Shown: positions 24,027 to 36,712 of the stretch, piece by piece
How the letters are laid out: the number at the start of each line of letters is the position of its first letter
Numbering within the stretch: the stretch's first letter is position 1
Assembly: GCA_037976565.1 (NCBI GenBank)
Contig: CP137679.1
Span: 10,275,973 to 10,339,972, forward strand
Length of the DNA stretch: 64,000 bases
Origin: Mesocentrotus franciscanus
Taxonomy: Eukaryota; Echinodermata; Echinoidea; Camarodonta; Strongylocentrotidae
Direction: 5' to 3'
Position numbers and translations under genes: made by a program
The notes under the pieces: generated by a model
Database searches by the model: none
What the model was told of the DNA's origin: nothing
What the model saw: the letters and a program-made list of their open reading frames with translations, nothing else

Positions 24027-25365
24027 GCACCCATAAAATGGTCATTTGTTTTGGTGATTAATTACTGATATTTACATAATTTATAAATGCGCTAATTCGA
24101 TGAAGTTAAATGATAGAAAAGAAAATGAAAATGGATGTAGAAACAGAAATAATAACAATTCAATTAAATATTGCAGCGAGTTGGTATTTCAAGAATTATC
24201 ATTATCTTCAGTATTTTCTTCAGAGTTTCTCAAACAAACTCTCATATAGATTACCTGTTTGTTTACGGTACATGGGCTCTTTTTCTCTTCAAAGTATTAC
24301 TTCTTGAATTTTCTTCCAAGATGTCTGTATCAGTATTGATATGACCTTTTTTTTTACCAGGGCTAAATTGCTTGCTGTTCCTGTCATTCTTTTCATCTTT
24401 TAGAGTTCTTAGACATTTTCAGTTTTCACTTTTTATGACTTTTGACATGAGAAAGGAGATAAGACCCAATTAATAATTCATTCAATTATCTTCAACATAG
24501 CAATCAGATATAACAGTGAACCACGATCCCTTCTCAAACCATCAACACCTAAATGATGTTCGGTCATGTAAACTAGATTAGAGTTCAAAATCATAAAATC
24601 TATACAGAAATCGCTGTGAGTAATAAATAATCTGATACATCTGCTCAAAGGAAAACACAGGGATATTAAAAATAAACACCATTTTCATGTCATTTCCGCG
24701 TTCTGATTATGGTTGTGGTCTTGCACTTTTTCGATCTCATCTGTCCCCCCCCCCCTCCCTCCTCAATGAAGCCATTGAAAAATACCATAGGTATTACATA
24801 CATGTATGTACACTGTAGATATAGGCCTGCATGGTAGATGAAAGTCTGGTAATTTTCTGAATAGACTGCAATTTGAAATCATCCTTTGTGACTTATTAAT
24901 AAGAAAATTGCAAGTCATACATCTGATCAGAATGATGACAATTAGCAGGCAAAAAAGCCCAAAATGGGAAATATTTCAATGAGCTCTCATATTGTCAGAA
25001 CATTAAATCCTTTTAGGCATTACAATAAAGTATTGGGATTACAGAGGCTTGATTTCTGTGAAGTATTTGCAGCCTTGCTAATCGAAAGGCCTCCATTTCT
25101 CCTAAAGAGTTCAGGAGTGATTGACAGCTGCCATCAGGAAGATCACATGACATGATCACATGACTCAGGAGAAATTTGGGAAACATTTGGTTTTCATTTC
25201 ATGCTCGGAAAAGAAAAATGATGAGGAATGCTATATTTTCAGGAAGGCCTCGGGTAGTCCGGCCCAGACAGCGATTTATTAATGACTGTTTGCTGGTGGA
25301 AGTAGTGACATACCGGTACCGCTTGAAGTAATTAAAAAAGAGATCGTTGTGAACATTTAGGCTTG

Positions 25366-25402
25366 ATCGTCTGCTGAAATCCAGAAAGGCGTTAACTCAA
25401 TG
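25366..25402 (+). repeat. Short hairpin repeat, copy 6, left half only
   Basis: TCGTCTGCTGAAATCCAGAA, then AGGCGTTAACTC. No right arm follows. Confidence 0.65.
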
Positions 25403-25511
25403 TGAGTGATATGAAGGGGACCAAGCAACAAAAAGGTTTTTTGGCATTGTATCTTTGGGATACTGTGTCAGTGTATTATATTTGATATTTCAGCTCCAGA
25501 TATTGATAATA

Positions 25512-25745
25512 ATTATGATGATAATAATAAACTGTTCTTCTATATAGTGCATATTAATTCATAATATAACGTCCCTGTGCACTTCCAAAGGTTTTGGATA
25601 TTATTCATTACCCTAGCTTTAGCTACTTATTATTTCAAGGAATAAATAGTTTTAGGTACCAGGTCCCTGGGTGGAGAGAGGCAACTGTAGAAAAATGCCT
25701 TGTCTAAGGGCATACGCATCGGGCAGAGATATTGCAAGTTTCAAA
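25512..25745 (-). repeat. tRNA-derived SINE, copy 3, diverged
   Basis: The minus strand shows ACCTGGTACC, CCACCCAGGG and the 3' end ACTATATAGAAGAACAGTTTA with a TTATTA tail, matching the subfamily at 39713. Confidence 0.6.
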
Positions 25746-26215
25746 ACCGAATTACACCATAAAAGCGGCTTGTGAGCAGACTCGTAGAGCCATACATGCA
25801 TGCATGTGGAATTTATCTCCAAGTTGATTTTTTTTGTGTGTGTGCTACCGGGTATATGATTTACTGGTACATAGACCACATTGAGTGTGAGAAATGTTAT
25901 CATCCACACAGAATTTTTAATCAATGAATAATAATATGGGGCCTAATTTAAGTCATACTTCTTTTTTATAACAATAGGTATGAAAATAATTTCCAGTGAA
26001 TGAAGTGGAAGATGTTGCACATCCTTCAATTGTCTTTGTTTGAGCAAACAGGACTATAATCTTATCTCTTGAGGATCTTTACCATGTGCCCTTGCTGTCT
26101 CCCAAAATACAATTTCTCTCTAATTTTTTATTTTTCTCTATGCATGTTCTGCTGATTCTGGAGTTGAGCCAAGCGGCCTTGTCAAATTGCAGTTATGACA
26201 CAAACTTGGAACACA

Positions 26216-26524
26216 GAGTGGAGGAAGAAAAATGAAGGGGAGAGAGTGAAAGTGAGTGAGAGAGAGAGGAAGAGGTGTGTGGAAAAGAGAGAGAGAGAAC
26301 GTAAGGAAGATCGAGAGAAATTGAGAGAGGGAGAGGGAAAGGGGAGCAAGAAAGAGAGAGGGAAGGCAAGACGGGAGAGGGGAAGAGAGAGAGGGAGAGG
26401 GAAAGGGGATAGAGAGGAAGAGATATATAGATAAATAGAAAGTTTGTGAGAGGGAGAGAGAGATAGAGGGCATAGAAAGCGTGAAAAGAAAGAGAAGGTG
26501 GGATGGAGAGGGAAAGAGAGAGAG
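26216..26524. repeat. GA-rich low-complexity tract
   Basis: About 300 nt of irregular GAGA/GGGAGA. Open frames on both strands over it are low-complexity artefacts. Confidence 0.9.
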
Positions 26525-27159
26525 CATTAGATCTAGAGAGACTTTTGGAAAACATTGCATCTGACTAACCCTGGCCTGATCAAGATTACTTGTCATGATA
26601 TGAGCTAAAAGTGGAAAGTTTTTGAAGATACATCAAATTTTTCACTTTTTCTAAAAAGCCGTCATCATGTGTAACTTTCCTTTGCTCCAAATTGACAGCT
26701 TTAGACCCATCCTGAGTAGCAGCGATATTACTATATGATATCCACTAACTCTGCAATCAGCTTTAGCTGTTCGTTGCAGCAAGGAAAATTGTTAAGATGA
26801 GATCTTGGATCATTTTTATATCTAGAATTTTGAGGAAAGAATTGTGTACTTCTGAGGAATACATCTACCCCTAATTTTGTGGCATAAAAACAAGTAACAG
26901 TGATGAGTATGCTGGTTGTTAAAATATAAAACTGATCGATGCAGTGATTGCTCATAAAGTTTGAGTATGTTTGGCTGAAAGTTTTGCAGCATTTTCAGAT
27001 CAAGTTTGGATTTTGGACTGTTTTGTTGTTCCTTGAGGCTAGCACACAGAACCATGGAAATTTTACGAAGGATTTTCTTCAAGTTCAAGCTGAGCGTACA
27101 TTTTGAGAAGGATTTCTTCTGCTGGCAGTGTTGGGTGCCAGAATGGTATGATTGCATCC

Positions 27160-27233
27160 TCTGTTGAGAGCCAGAAGGGTGTTAACCCTCTGTTAAACGG
27201 AATAATGCCCTTCTCGCTCTCATCAAATATCGT
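27160..27233 (+). repeat. Short hairpin repeat, copy 7
   Basis: TGTTGAGAGCCAGAAGGGTG pairs with AATGCCCTTCTCGCTCTCA. CTGTTAAACGG is the loop remnant, and an outer ATATCG follows. Confidence 0.85.
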
Positions 27234-27882
27234 ATTAAAGGGACTTGGTAACATTGTTCAGATGAGAGAAAATGGTGCTAAGGTAGTCACTTCAATGCTA
27301 GATGTACAATTAAAGATAATCTTAAATTTTGAGTGAAAACAGACCATTATTAATGATAAAAATTGGGCAAAACTTATCTGATCGATTCCTAAATTCTCCC
27401 GACTATATTATCATAATTAAATTAAATTTTAGGTGTTTGTAAATCGTCACAAAGCAATGAATTGGCTCTACATACCATTCCAAACATTTATGTGTTAAAC
27501 ATTTTAAAAAGCCTGTTTTATGTCTAATTTTCATGGAAAAACGGTTGGGATAATTCAAAAAATGTTAGCGAGAATTTACTGTTAGAGGGAGTTACACATT
27601 GACGCCTTCAAAGAAAACCATAAATATCTTTGTGGTTTGAGAATTTTTTTCAGGATTTTTTGCATGTTAGAGGGCTAGTACAGAAGAAGTAATATAATAA
27701 GTAACATTTTATACAAAAATTAGACAGTTTTTTTCATCAACCTTCAACAATGTTACCGAGTCACTTTTTCCAAGTAGGTATCTTCTTAAAATAATCTCTG
27801 AGGGAGTATATCTATTTGATGGGAAATTATTTTCGAGTTAGCCCTATCCTTCATTTCGTCTCTGTGCCAACCATTATATCCA

Positions 27883-27983
27883 ATATTGTCTGCTTAGCTT
27901 AGCGCCAGAAGATTGTTTAACTGATACATACTAGTAATACATACTGTAGAGTAAACATTCTTCTGGCTTTCAGCAAATGACGT
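27883..27983. repeat. Short hairpin repeat, copy 8, diverged
   Basis: CGCCAGAAGATTGTTTAAC faces GTAAACATTCTTCTGGCTTTC. The G-to-A type changes are partly matched in the opposite arm. Confidence 0.75.
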
Positions 27984-28102
27984 ATGACATCAGCTGATCA
28001 TTTTTTACTACTAGTCTACTACTAGTATCATTATTATTGACAGACTCCGATGTTTTTTTTATATATAGTTGCTGGTGTAGAGTTGGTTTTATAGTTTCAG
28101 GT

Positions 28103-28207
28103 ACAGTTAAACCTGTCTTAGTGGCCACCTCTCTGTAAGGGCCACCTGTGTATAGTGGCCATGTCTTTTGTATCCCTTGGGTGGCCTTAATAGTCAGGTT
28201 TGACTGT
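28103..28207 (+). repeat. Short TIR element of the ACAGTnAAACCTG family, copy 1
   Basis: ACAGTTAAACCTGTCTTAGT opens and CAGGTTTGACTGT closes, and GTGGCC words repeat within. Related copies are at 39240 and 42358. Confidence 0.75.
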
Positions 28208-28339
28208 ATATATACTCATGTTTATGCATAAACCTTATAGGTGTATATTGTATAGGAATGATAAATGATGGGCCCTATAGTGAAGACTGAAAAGATTTTT
28301 AAAAAGTCTTTGTGTCTTTTCTCACCATGGATTTCTTTT

Positions 28340-28625
28340 CCTGGGGGGTGTTTCACAAAGACTAAGATCAACTTTAAGTTGGACTTAAGTATAACAGGCC
28401 GTTCATGCCATTGTTTGCTCTCACCATTATGATCTTTAGATAATATTTTTTCCTTCAATAATGAATTATCAAAAAATATAAGTTTTGTAGATGTTTTACC
28501 ATGATTTGTACGTCCCGTGAGAGACCAATGACAGTAAATGATGAGAGAAAACAATGGCACAAACGGCTTGTTATACTTAAGTCCAACTTAAAGTCGATCT
28601 TAGTCTTTGTGAAACACCCCCCTGG
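28340..28625. mobile_element. TIR element (MITE-like), 286 bp, about 56 bp TIRs
   Basis: The left end CCTGGGGGGTGTTTCACAAA and right end TTTGTGAAACACCCCCCTGG are inverted copies. The match continues inward through AACTTTAAGTTGGACTTAAG and its complement. The interior is AT-rich and non-coding. Confidence 0.9.
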
Positions 28626-31600
28626 TGCTGCATTTCAATATGGCTCCTTTTTTTTCTTTCCATTCTTTTCTCTCTCTATCTACCTATCACTCTACCTACC
28701 TATTTTGATCTTCTAAATGTTCATCCATATCTCGAGGCCCAGAGTGAGAAGTGAAATGTAAAGTGAGTTTGCAATTTCTGTTTTTTTTTTAATCAATCAA
28801 CTTCAAAACATTGTCATCACATGTTCAAAAGCTGTCAGGCTTGTCTAGATTTAGCACTGTCATTTTTCATTTTTGAGTTTTTGTCATGTTTCATCTTCAG
28901 GGGGACATTTGTGGGGGAAAAAGAGAGAGATTGTAGGTTTTAAAAAATTGTCACTTTTCATATTTCATTACTTTCAATGAAGGGATTTTTTTTCTTTCAA
29001 TTTTTCAATGCTCTCATTTTCATTTTTTGGTCCATTTTTGAATGGATATGACAGAGATCTCAACCCCCCACCACCACCACCAACAAAATCTGTAGTCAAT
29101 TAGTTTTGACCTTGCCTCTGATAACAAATTAAAAGAAATTAAAAGAATAGAAATTACTGAAAGGTTTTGCTTTATGCTTTATGGAGAAGCCAATTTACCC
29201 AGTTCTTTTCCGATGTTATCTATAGGTTGTTTTATATTGTGATATAAAGTGCGGTAATAATACTGTGGATGTCTTTCCTTCAGTCATGGAACCATGATAT
29301 CCAATCATCATTAAATGCTAAAAAGAATCTAATGTGAGAATTGGAGAGCTCAAACCCTATTTTGGTAATGGGTGTAACATTACGATTCTCATTGAGTCTG
29401 TGAGGGCTTAGGAGTTGATGCACTTTTCTTTTCTCTGACTCTCTCTCTGAAGATGATACATAGGCAATATTATCCTAAGTTTGTTGTTGGTTCTTGACCG
29501 ACGGACTTTGCGTCTCCGTGACCGTATCTTCTATTTCCTGTCCACGTCAGCCTGTTAGGATGATTTCAAGACCTTTGAAGAGGGTTTATCAAAGAAGAAT
29601 CAAGAAATTCGAAGCATTCACACCAGAGGAAATCAATACAATTTTTTTGTACAGAAATTAATAAATATTGTAATGAAAATAATAAATATTGTAAAACAAA
29701 TCCTATCCTAAACCTGTATACACTTAGGGTGGAATGGAACATCTGAGAAAGAAACTAGTTTGGAGGGCAAGTCTGTCAGCTTATGTTACAGGTGCATGGT
29801 AAAATATAACTTTTTTGGCACAGAAATATTCAAGATTCAAGATTTATTCATTGCTTTGATGTTATATAAATGCTGTGAAAACATCTTATTTCTTGAGGAT
29901 ACAAAATTATAGTTAACTGGTCATAATAGCACTTGCTCAAAATAAATCCTTCCCTGTTATATAGTTTTTGTATCATTTGATACTTACGCCTCCGTTTTAC
30001 TTTACGATATTTTGCTATTATGGTGCTGAGATGAGAACAAAATTAATCAATTATGGTATAGATATACATTTTTTCATTCGGCTGTACACTATATTTTGCT
30101 AATCTGAATGGGGAAGATTCCGGTATCAATTAAGAGATGAGTTGTATCATATTTCTCTTGTCTGTGATCTCCTGCGTTGAGTCAGGTCTCAAGGAGAGCT
30201 TTCTACGAAACGTCAGGGGTCGTTTGAACTTTTGATTACATTGCTTTGGATCTGAATAATCTATTTGATCTTTAATTAGTGGTATTGAATAGGACTGGAT
30301 TGGATGGGGCAGCAAATTGGAGATGGGGTGTATTGACAGGATAATAAAGATAGAAGATCGAGAGATACATGGAAGACTATGGGTGGGACTGGAAGAGAGT
30401 GAAAGTGATAAAATGAAGTTTCAAATCATAAAATATGAATTATGAGAAGTAAAAAGTCATTGAATAGGGGATAAGAATTGCAAATTTTAATTGATATGTC
30501 GTAGCATTTTTTATTATTTTATTATATTATAATTATTATCAAAAAGTTATTACCCGAGAAATGAGACCACGTCTCAATCTCAATATTTTAAATCGGTATA
30601 CAATTAATATACATTTTTTTTTAATTGGTAAAAGGAACTAAAAGTAGCATAATGCTCATTGCTCATCCAGGAAAAACATATTGAAAAACATCTTGAGAGC
30701 TTTAGATGTTGATTTACTATTGCTGCATTCATATTTATCTGTACACTCCTTTTTATTGCTAATGGATAAATTTAATCAAGTTACGTTATTACTGTTATAG
30801 ATACATTACTGACAAATCAAGTATCACTGATACTAAAGTGAAGTATAATGATTACAGGACAGTCTCCAAGACACAGATTGTAAATAAAGAAGACATGACG
30901 ATGACAGAAGATGTTACACATTCATAGGGGTGACAAAATCAATTAAAATCAATACTCCTCAAAAAGCACAACATCCCCCGGCCCCCCCGCATGAGCAGGG
31001 AAGGTCAAATAAAAACAATAGGATGCTAATAGACAGGGTGCCCCAAATCTAAGTTCGGACCCCCAAGATTTTGAAGTTTTTATGTAGGGTGAAGTAAGTT
31101 AGTGTGAAGCCCTGTAATAGGAAATAACACGAAAGAGGTGCAAATGAGGGTAACTCTCAAATAACAAATTGTGTGCCTGGCAGAGCAGCGCAAAAACAAA
31201 GTGCTTCTTTTATTTTTTTTAAGGAATCACTTTTCTGTTCTGTGTAGCAGGATAACGAATTAATATTGAAAACTTGTACATAAAATTCTGGGTAATATTT
31301 TGAATTTGTTTGTTTTGTAATATTAGGATAATAGGAATAATTGATAAAGAAGTTATTAATACGAAATGTTGTCAAATTTCTAATTGTCTTTTTTGTAAAT
31401 AAGAGGATAAAGAATCAATGTAGAGAAGTTATACCTTAACATTTTAAGTTATACTCTGATAATTTAACTGATGTAGTCAAAGTTAAGGGTTGGAACTATA
31501 AGAAAAATAGCATTTCTGGAAACGAACATCCACAGGTGGTGCATACTCCTGTGCTATTTTTCCTGTCACATAATTAGATAACCTGATAAAAAAAACTGTA

Positions 31601-31639
31601 CCATACAGAACAAATTATTTTATAGTGTTTTGATAAGGA

Positions 31640-31826
31640 GCCCTTGGACTGACTGAAGATGTTGCCCATTTTGCAAGGTAGTGTTAATTTCCTAGGAGCA
31701 AAAATCTTATTTGATCAGATTTCCCATTGACGTCATGGCATCCTTTCAGTTCTATGAATTTAAGTTATTGAACTTTCTTGTGTTTATCCTGTCTTCAGTA
31801 GTAAATTTGAGTTTTGTTAGAATAGC
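31640..31826 (+). repeat. Segmental duplicate, copy 1 (interrupted by the 31827 element)
   Basis: It shares TAATTTCCTAGGAGCAAAAA, TTTCCCATTGACGTCAT and GAATTTAAGTTATTGAACTT with 33365-33550. The match resumes after the inserted element at about 32290 (CGTACAGAATTCACGATGAA). Confidence 0.8.
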
Positions 31827-32261
31827 CTAAGACCCCGTTCTCATGCACTTCATTGGAGCGGTCTAACTAAGACCCGTTCCTCAGGAGCAGTTCTTAGGTG
31901 AGTGAGAACGGTCAAAGTGGTCCAGGAAGTGGACTTCTGGACCGCTCCAGAAGACCACCTCGGGAGGTGGTCTTGAGGAACGGGTCTTATTAAGAGCAGT
32001 CCAACCGCTCTAACGTGCAATGTGAACGGAAGTGAGCTAGTGACGTTCCGCATGAAACATGTAGTACGGTACATACGGTTTGTATTCCGCGCGCGAAAAA
32101 ATTGACCCGCAGACCTGAGCTGCCATAGCAACAAGACCACTTTGAATCGTGGAGCGGTTTGAGCCATAAAAAAACTGCTCGGAGTGTGAATGCTCGCAAA
32201 CCGTTCCTCTGGAGCGGTCTAACTAAGACCACTTTCAAAGTGAGTGAGAACGGGGTCTTAG
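31827..32261. mobile_element. TIR element (MITE-like), 435 bp, with inner palindromes
   Basis: The ends CTAAGACCCCGTTCTCA and TGAGAACGGGGTCTTAG are perfect inverted repeats. The word GGAGCGGTCTAACTAAGACC recurs near each end, and the 31916-31990 part is a further palindrome (CACCTCGGGAGGTG at its centre). The open frames across it are by-products of its GC-rich repeats. Confidence 0.9.
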
Positions 32262-32928
32262 TTGTAATGACGAGAAATGAAATTCTCAGTATCGTACAGA
32301 ATTCACGATGAAACTGAGGACTGAAACTGAAAGTGTATCAATCATCAAAACATGTTTTGCTCTTGATGTAAGGGGTTTCTTCTACCTTCCTCTTCTTCTC
32401 TTTCCCGTCCTTGGTTGCCATTCTGTTAAACGAGAAGATGGAGAGATGACCTAACATCATACATGGGAACGGCCACTTGGACTAGGACAGCTAGAGACAG
32501 AAGAGAATGGAAATGTTATGAGGAGGGCTTTGTCCAACGTCTGGATGAACTATAGCCTGATAGATAGATAGATAGATAAGGGGTTTCATGTCAATATACT
32601 GTATTCAAAATATGAGCTACAAATATTTCTTCTACAAAGAGATATTGCAATTCAAATACATTCCCATTCTCAGTGAACAGTAAAAGGTCTTGTTGAGTAG
32701 ACTAGTTAACACAGGCATAAGCTCGCATAGAATAGTGCTTGGTTCTGTGCGAGCCATATAGGTGGGGTTTAGTGTTATCCTTTATTTTCTTCATACTCCT
32801 ATAATCATTTACCTATAGAATGCCAGGTAAAGTTTTTGAGGTTGATTTTGTACATTCTACCTAAACACAAGTAATTTTTTCAGGTTTTTGGTACATTAAA
32901 ATTTGAAATTTTCAAATTAAAACAACAG

Positions 32929-33278
32929 AGAGGTGTCGTGGTCGAGTGGATACGTCAACGGACTGTCGATCGCAAGATCCGCGGTTCGAGTCCCGCCGCG
33001 GCACTAATGTCCTTTGGCAAGACATTGATCTACATTTGCCACTCTCCACCCAGGTGTTAAATGGGTACCCGGTAGGATGCGAAAGCCAATGTGGTATGCC
33101 TAGCAATTTGAGCTTAGAAGCTCTTGCTGGAATGCTCCCCAGGGAGTGAATAAAGTGCATACATTTTATGCGGGCAAGCCAGAATCCGATGACCGGGGGT
33201 ATATAACTGTAAAGCGCTTAGAAACTCGGACTTGCCGATGTATTAAGCGCTATATAAGCAGAAATATTATTATTATTA
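32929..33278 (+). repeat. tRNA-derived SINE, copy 4 (most complete)
   Basis: A GTGGTCGAGTGG A-box and a GGTTCGAGTCC B-box lie at tRNA spacing near the 5' end (32937-32992). They are followed by a tRNA-unrelated body (ATTTGCCACTCTCCACCCAG, AAATGGGTACCCGGTAGG) and the 3' end AAGCGCTATATAAGCAG with an ATT repeat tail. It is not a functional tRNA gene, because the cloverleaf 3' half is not maintained. Confidence 0.85.
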
Positions 33279-33349
33279 GGATGTAAATAGGAAAGAGAAG
33301 CAAGGGTAACTTCCAAAAATAACAAAGCTGATTAGGATTTTAGAGTATA

Positions 33350-33620
33350 TGAAACTCTTTTTATAATTGTTTTATTATGGAGTTCCCCGATTTGACTGAA
33401 AGTGCTGCTCATTTTGCGAGGTACTGTTAATTTCCTAGGAGCAAAAAGCTAATTTGATAAATTTCCCATTGACGTCATAATGTCCTAAGTTCCATGAATT
33501 TAAGTTATTGAACTTTTTCGTGTTCATGCTGACTACAGTAAATTTTAGTTTAGTTGGGATAGCCAAGAAATCAACTTCACAGAATCGTACAGAATTCACA
33601 ATGAAACTCAAAGGATTTTG
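33350..33620 (+). repeat. Segmental duplicate, copy 2 (empty site)
   Basis: This is the same order of words as 31640-31826 plus 32270-32330, but without the 435 bp element between them. Confidence 0.8.
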
Positions 33621-33939
33621 ATAAAAGATTTATGATAGCTGACCTATAACAAAGAAATATGAGGAAATGAAGCTTACAGTCCGTACAAATAGAACATATA
33701 GTCCCATATGAGTATATCCATGTTTGTGCTTTATATGTATGTGATTTTCAGCAAATTTTTATAAATTTATTTCAATTTTCAGGTCCAAACATCCCTCTTT
33801 ACTGAATGATAAAACAATCCTGAATGAATATTAGCCAGATTATCTCAAAATGTATCAATTAGAACTCAACATTTCTTTTCAATTTTCTATCCTTTCCTAA
33901 TCAGAATTCTTATTTTCCTTTTTCTTTTTGTGTCTTCAG

Positions 33940-34105
33940 TGACTATGACAGTTACAAGAAGCTTTCCGGGTCGCAGCTCTCCATCCTGTCCAGGACGTCG
34001 ATATCAGAAAAAGTTGAGAAGACGAAAAAGAAGCTTCGGCGGGCTCTCAGCTTGGATAAACTCTCATCGTCGAATAAGGATAGCTACTCATTGGAAAAAC
34101 CAAAG
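33940..34105 (+). CDS. PDZ-gene exon E, basic Lys/Arg/Ser-Leu segment
   Basis: A strong polypyrimidine tract ends in TCTTCAG at 33939, and the donor AAG|GTATGT begins at 34106. The first T completes Ser with AG from exon D. The peptide includes DYDSYKKLSGSQLSILSR, SISEKVEKTKKKLRRALSLD and KLSSSNKDSYSLEKPK. The VEKTKKKLRRALSL stretch could form a basic amphipathic helix, and RRALSLD fits a basophilic-kinase/14-3-3-like site (inference). The exon ends in phase 0. Confidence 0.85.
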
Positions 34106-34403
34106 GTATGTAGCCTTTTTAAAAAAATTAAAAAGTAATACAATCATGAGGTATCATCTTACCAATCAACAACAAAAAAAATGACAAAAACGATAAGGTG
34201 GGTTCAAAACAATTTTTTCTATAGAAAATCTGCTAGGATTTGAAATCCAAGATTGTTTGTGTGGCAAAAGTCGACTGAGGTGGCCCATTGTTTGTTTTCC
34301 ACAAAAAAAATAACTTAAAACCGTGACTATCATTATTTTCATGGATTAATCTCATAGATTAAAGGAGTACAGTTAATGTTATTGACCTAGATTTACAACA
34401 CAT

Positions 34404-34495
34404 ATGTTTGGAACCAGAAGGGCATTAACCCATTCACTTTTACATATTTACTTTTTTCCATGGAGTTAACACCCTCATTCTGGTTCAGAACAGAC
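34404..34495. repeat. Short hairpin repeat, copy 9
   Basis: TTTGGAACCAGAAGGGCATT faces AACACCCTCATTCTGGTTC. The loop is longer than usual. Confidence 0.75.
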
Positions 34496-35580
34496 AACTT
34501 CAATGTTTTATCCATCAAATTATGTTAAACTATTATCTATTTGGTCTTTACCCAAAAAAAGTTATAGGTGAAATATTGAATTAATACAACTTTAATCATG
34601 CAAAGGAAACAAATATCTCCCCATTTTTCTTGAGAAATAAAAGTCAGTTTTGGATTCTTGCCTGTAAATACTGATTTCTGATGACAACATTAATGTCACT
34701 GAGCTTAACTCAATTTAGACTGATTTTCCCAAGCTTTTCAGGGCTAAATTTACCTTGGCATAATTTGATTTAAGCATGTTACTCATTTGTGTAGCTTTGG
34801 GAAGAACCTCTACCAATCCTCAGTCAATCTAATGGGGGTTGGGAATGCTAAGTTGATTTGCAAAACTTTAACTGAATAGTAGAACTGGAAGGGGTACCAT
34901 GAATATAAAATACTAAATGTATATTTGATTATAAATTGCAGTATGGTGTGAAGTTCTCAAACAATTTTCATTTAGGAAGCATATGATTTTTTGTTTGTCT
35001 TTGTATCTCCTCATTCTGTTTTATTTCTAGATATATAATATTCATTCATCCATTTATTTGATAGTATTCAGTTATTTATTTCTTCTTTATTGATATTGTT
35101 TATTTTCTAGTTTATATACCCTTTATCATATTCTAAATATGTTTATATGTATATATTTATACATGTATGTATATATTTATAATGATAATAATAATTATAA
35201 TAATAATGATAATATAAATATTTATCTATTCTCATAAATATTACTATTTTGCTTTTATCTTTCCCTAAAATTGTGTTTTTTCTAAGTAGTTTATTGATAT
35301 GGGTCCCTCCATTTCCATAGAAAATATCAATTTTTTTTTGTATTATGTTATTCAAATTTTGTTTATATGCAGTTTAAGTATTTGTAAATGATATTATTCA
35401 CATGTTATCTTGTTCAATTTTTTGTTTTGTTTTAATGAAATATTGTTCTGATTTCTGTGGAAATGAAAAATAAACTTGAATTGAATTGAATTGAATTGAT
35501 ATTTTTAGGGTTCACTACCTTTGTGTCACACAGTTTTTTCAAACTCTTTTCTAAGGAGTAGGGGGCAAACATTCCATTTC

Positions 35581-35664
35581 ATCTTTTGAGAACCATAAGG
35601 ATGCTATAATTAAACTCATATACTCAAACACAGAGATAAAGCCCTTTTTGGCTCTCAACAGATG
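35581..35664 (-). repeat. Short hairpin repeat, copy 10
   Basis: TTGAGAACCATAAGGATGC faces GCCCTTTTTGGCTCTCAAC. The loop CATATACTCAAACACAGAG is the reverse form. Confidence 0.75.
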
Positions 35665-35711
35665 AATGTGTGTACATGAACATATAGCTCGATCATGTAT
35701 AAAACAAAACT

Positions 35712-35790
35712 CGTCAGCTGCCAGCAAGAAGGCATTACAGCCATTGACAATACAAAGCTCTAAAGGCCTTCTTGCAGGCAGTCAACGGTT
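35712..35790. repeat. Divergent hairpin with different arm sequence
   Basis: CTGCCAGCAAGAAGGC pairs with GCCTTCTTGCAGGCAG (one mismatch). It has the same size and GCC/AAGG layout as the hairpin family but a distinct core, and sits only about 50 bp after copy 10. Confidence 0.7.
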
Positions 35791-36315
35791 CATTCTTCCT
35801 ACATGTCCGTCATCGCAAGACAAAAAATGCATGTCCGTATAGCTACTTAGTTATTATTTTTCAAGAATTCAGCGAATGAATAACGGGTTAGCGATAAGAA
35901 GTACATAATTTGCAGTAAGGGCGGGACGCTGTGAGAGGATATGTGTAATAGCACAACTTGTAACAGGACTAATTGAAAACCTTTGTTGCGTCTTCTGCGA
36001 CACCTGTGTGGGCAGAACGACACTTGCGTTTTACGTGCCTAAAATACTGTTTGCGTCAGCGTGGAGAGGTTGATTGGAAGAGTGAGATGTTGCGTGTTCT
36101 TTCCCTTCGTTCCACCTGTGATGATGAAAGTATTGAGTCACGATCTTTACTCAAGGGTTCAATGTTAGTGGAGGGTAGTAATACGATGTGCATTACGATC
36201 TTGATGGACAAAAGAAAAGATTGAGGAATATTGTACAGACTAGAAACGCATTCACAAGTTTCCAGGAAACTGCCATAGTTGAAATAGATACAATGATCAG
36301 AAAAGTTAAGAACAG

Positions 36316-36521
36316 AACTAGGTAGGTAGGTAGATAGGTAGATCGAAATAGATATTTTGGAAATGATGGATAGATAGAAAATAAATAGATAGACCTCTAG
36401 ATAGCTGAAAGATTATTATAGATCGATTAATCAATACCTTGTTAAATAGATAGCTAGATAGAAATATCATTAGATTGATGGATAGATAATTGATAGATAA
36501 TAGATAGATAGATAGATAGAA

Positions 36522-36564
<43 letters not shown>

Positions 36565-36712
36565 TAGATAGATGGATAAATAGATACGTGTAGGTAGATA
36601 AGATAGATAGATAGAGAGAGAGATATATAGATAGATAAATAGGTCAGGTAGATAGATAGATACATGTACCGTAGATAGATAGATAGATAGATAGATAAAT
36701 AGATAGATCGAC
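36316..36712. repeat. GATA tetranucleotide array
   Basis: About 400 nt of TAGA/GATA with a GA block in the middle. Confidence 0.97.

Larger units (their letters stand above)
10546..33939 (+). other. Very long intron D-E (23.4 kb)
   Basis: The phases of exons D and E match exactly (AG + T gives Ser). The intron holds SINE copies at 11105, 17770, 25512 and 32929, hairpins at 12871, 22400, 23230, 25366, 27160 and 27883, TIR elements at 22517, 28103, 28340 and 31827, and long simple-sequence arrays. It also contains one possible exon (20617-21021). About 13.5-15.9 kb has no recognised repeat and no supported exon. Confidence 0.7.

Noticed and set aside
31850..32238. Two minus-strand frames of 82-105 codons
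   Set aside because: They coincide with the GC-rich palindromic part of a TIR element, and no homology was recognised.
32937..33005. tRNA-like A and B boxes
   Set aside because: They are part of a SINE head. The 3' half does not complete a cloverleaf and the same head recurs at other loci.
35973..36224. An 83-codon plus-strand frame in a slightly GC-richer patch
   Set aside because: No acceptor or donor gives a phase-compatible exon that I could support, and the composition is not like the neighbouring exons.
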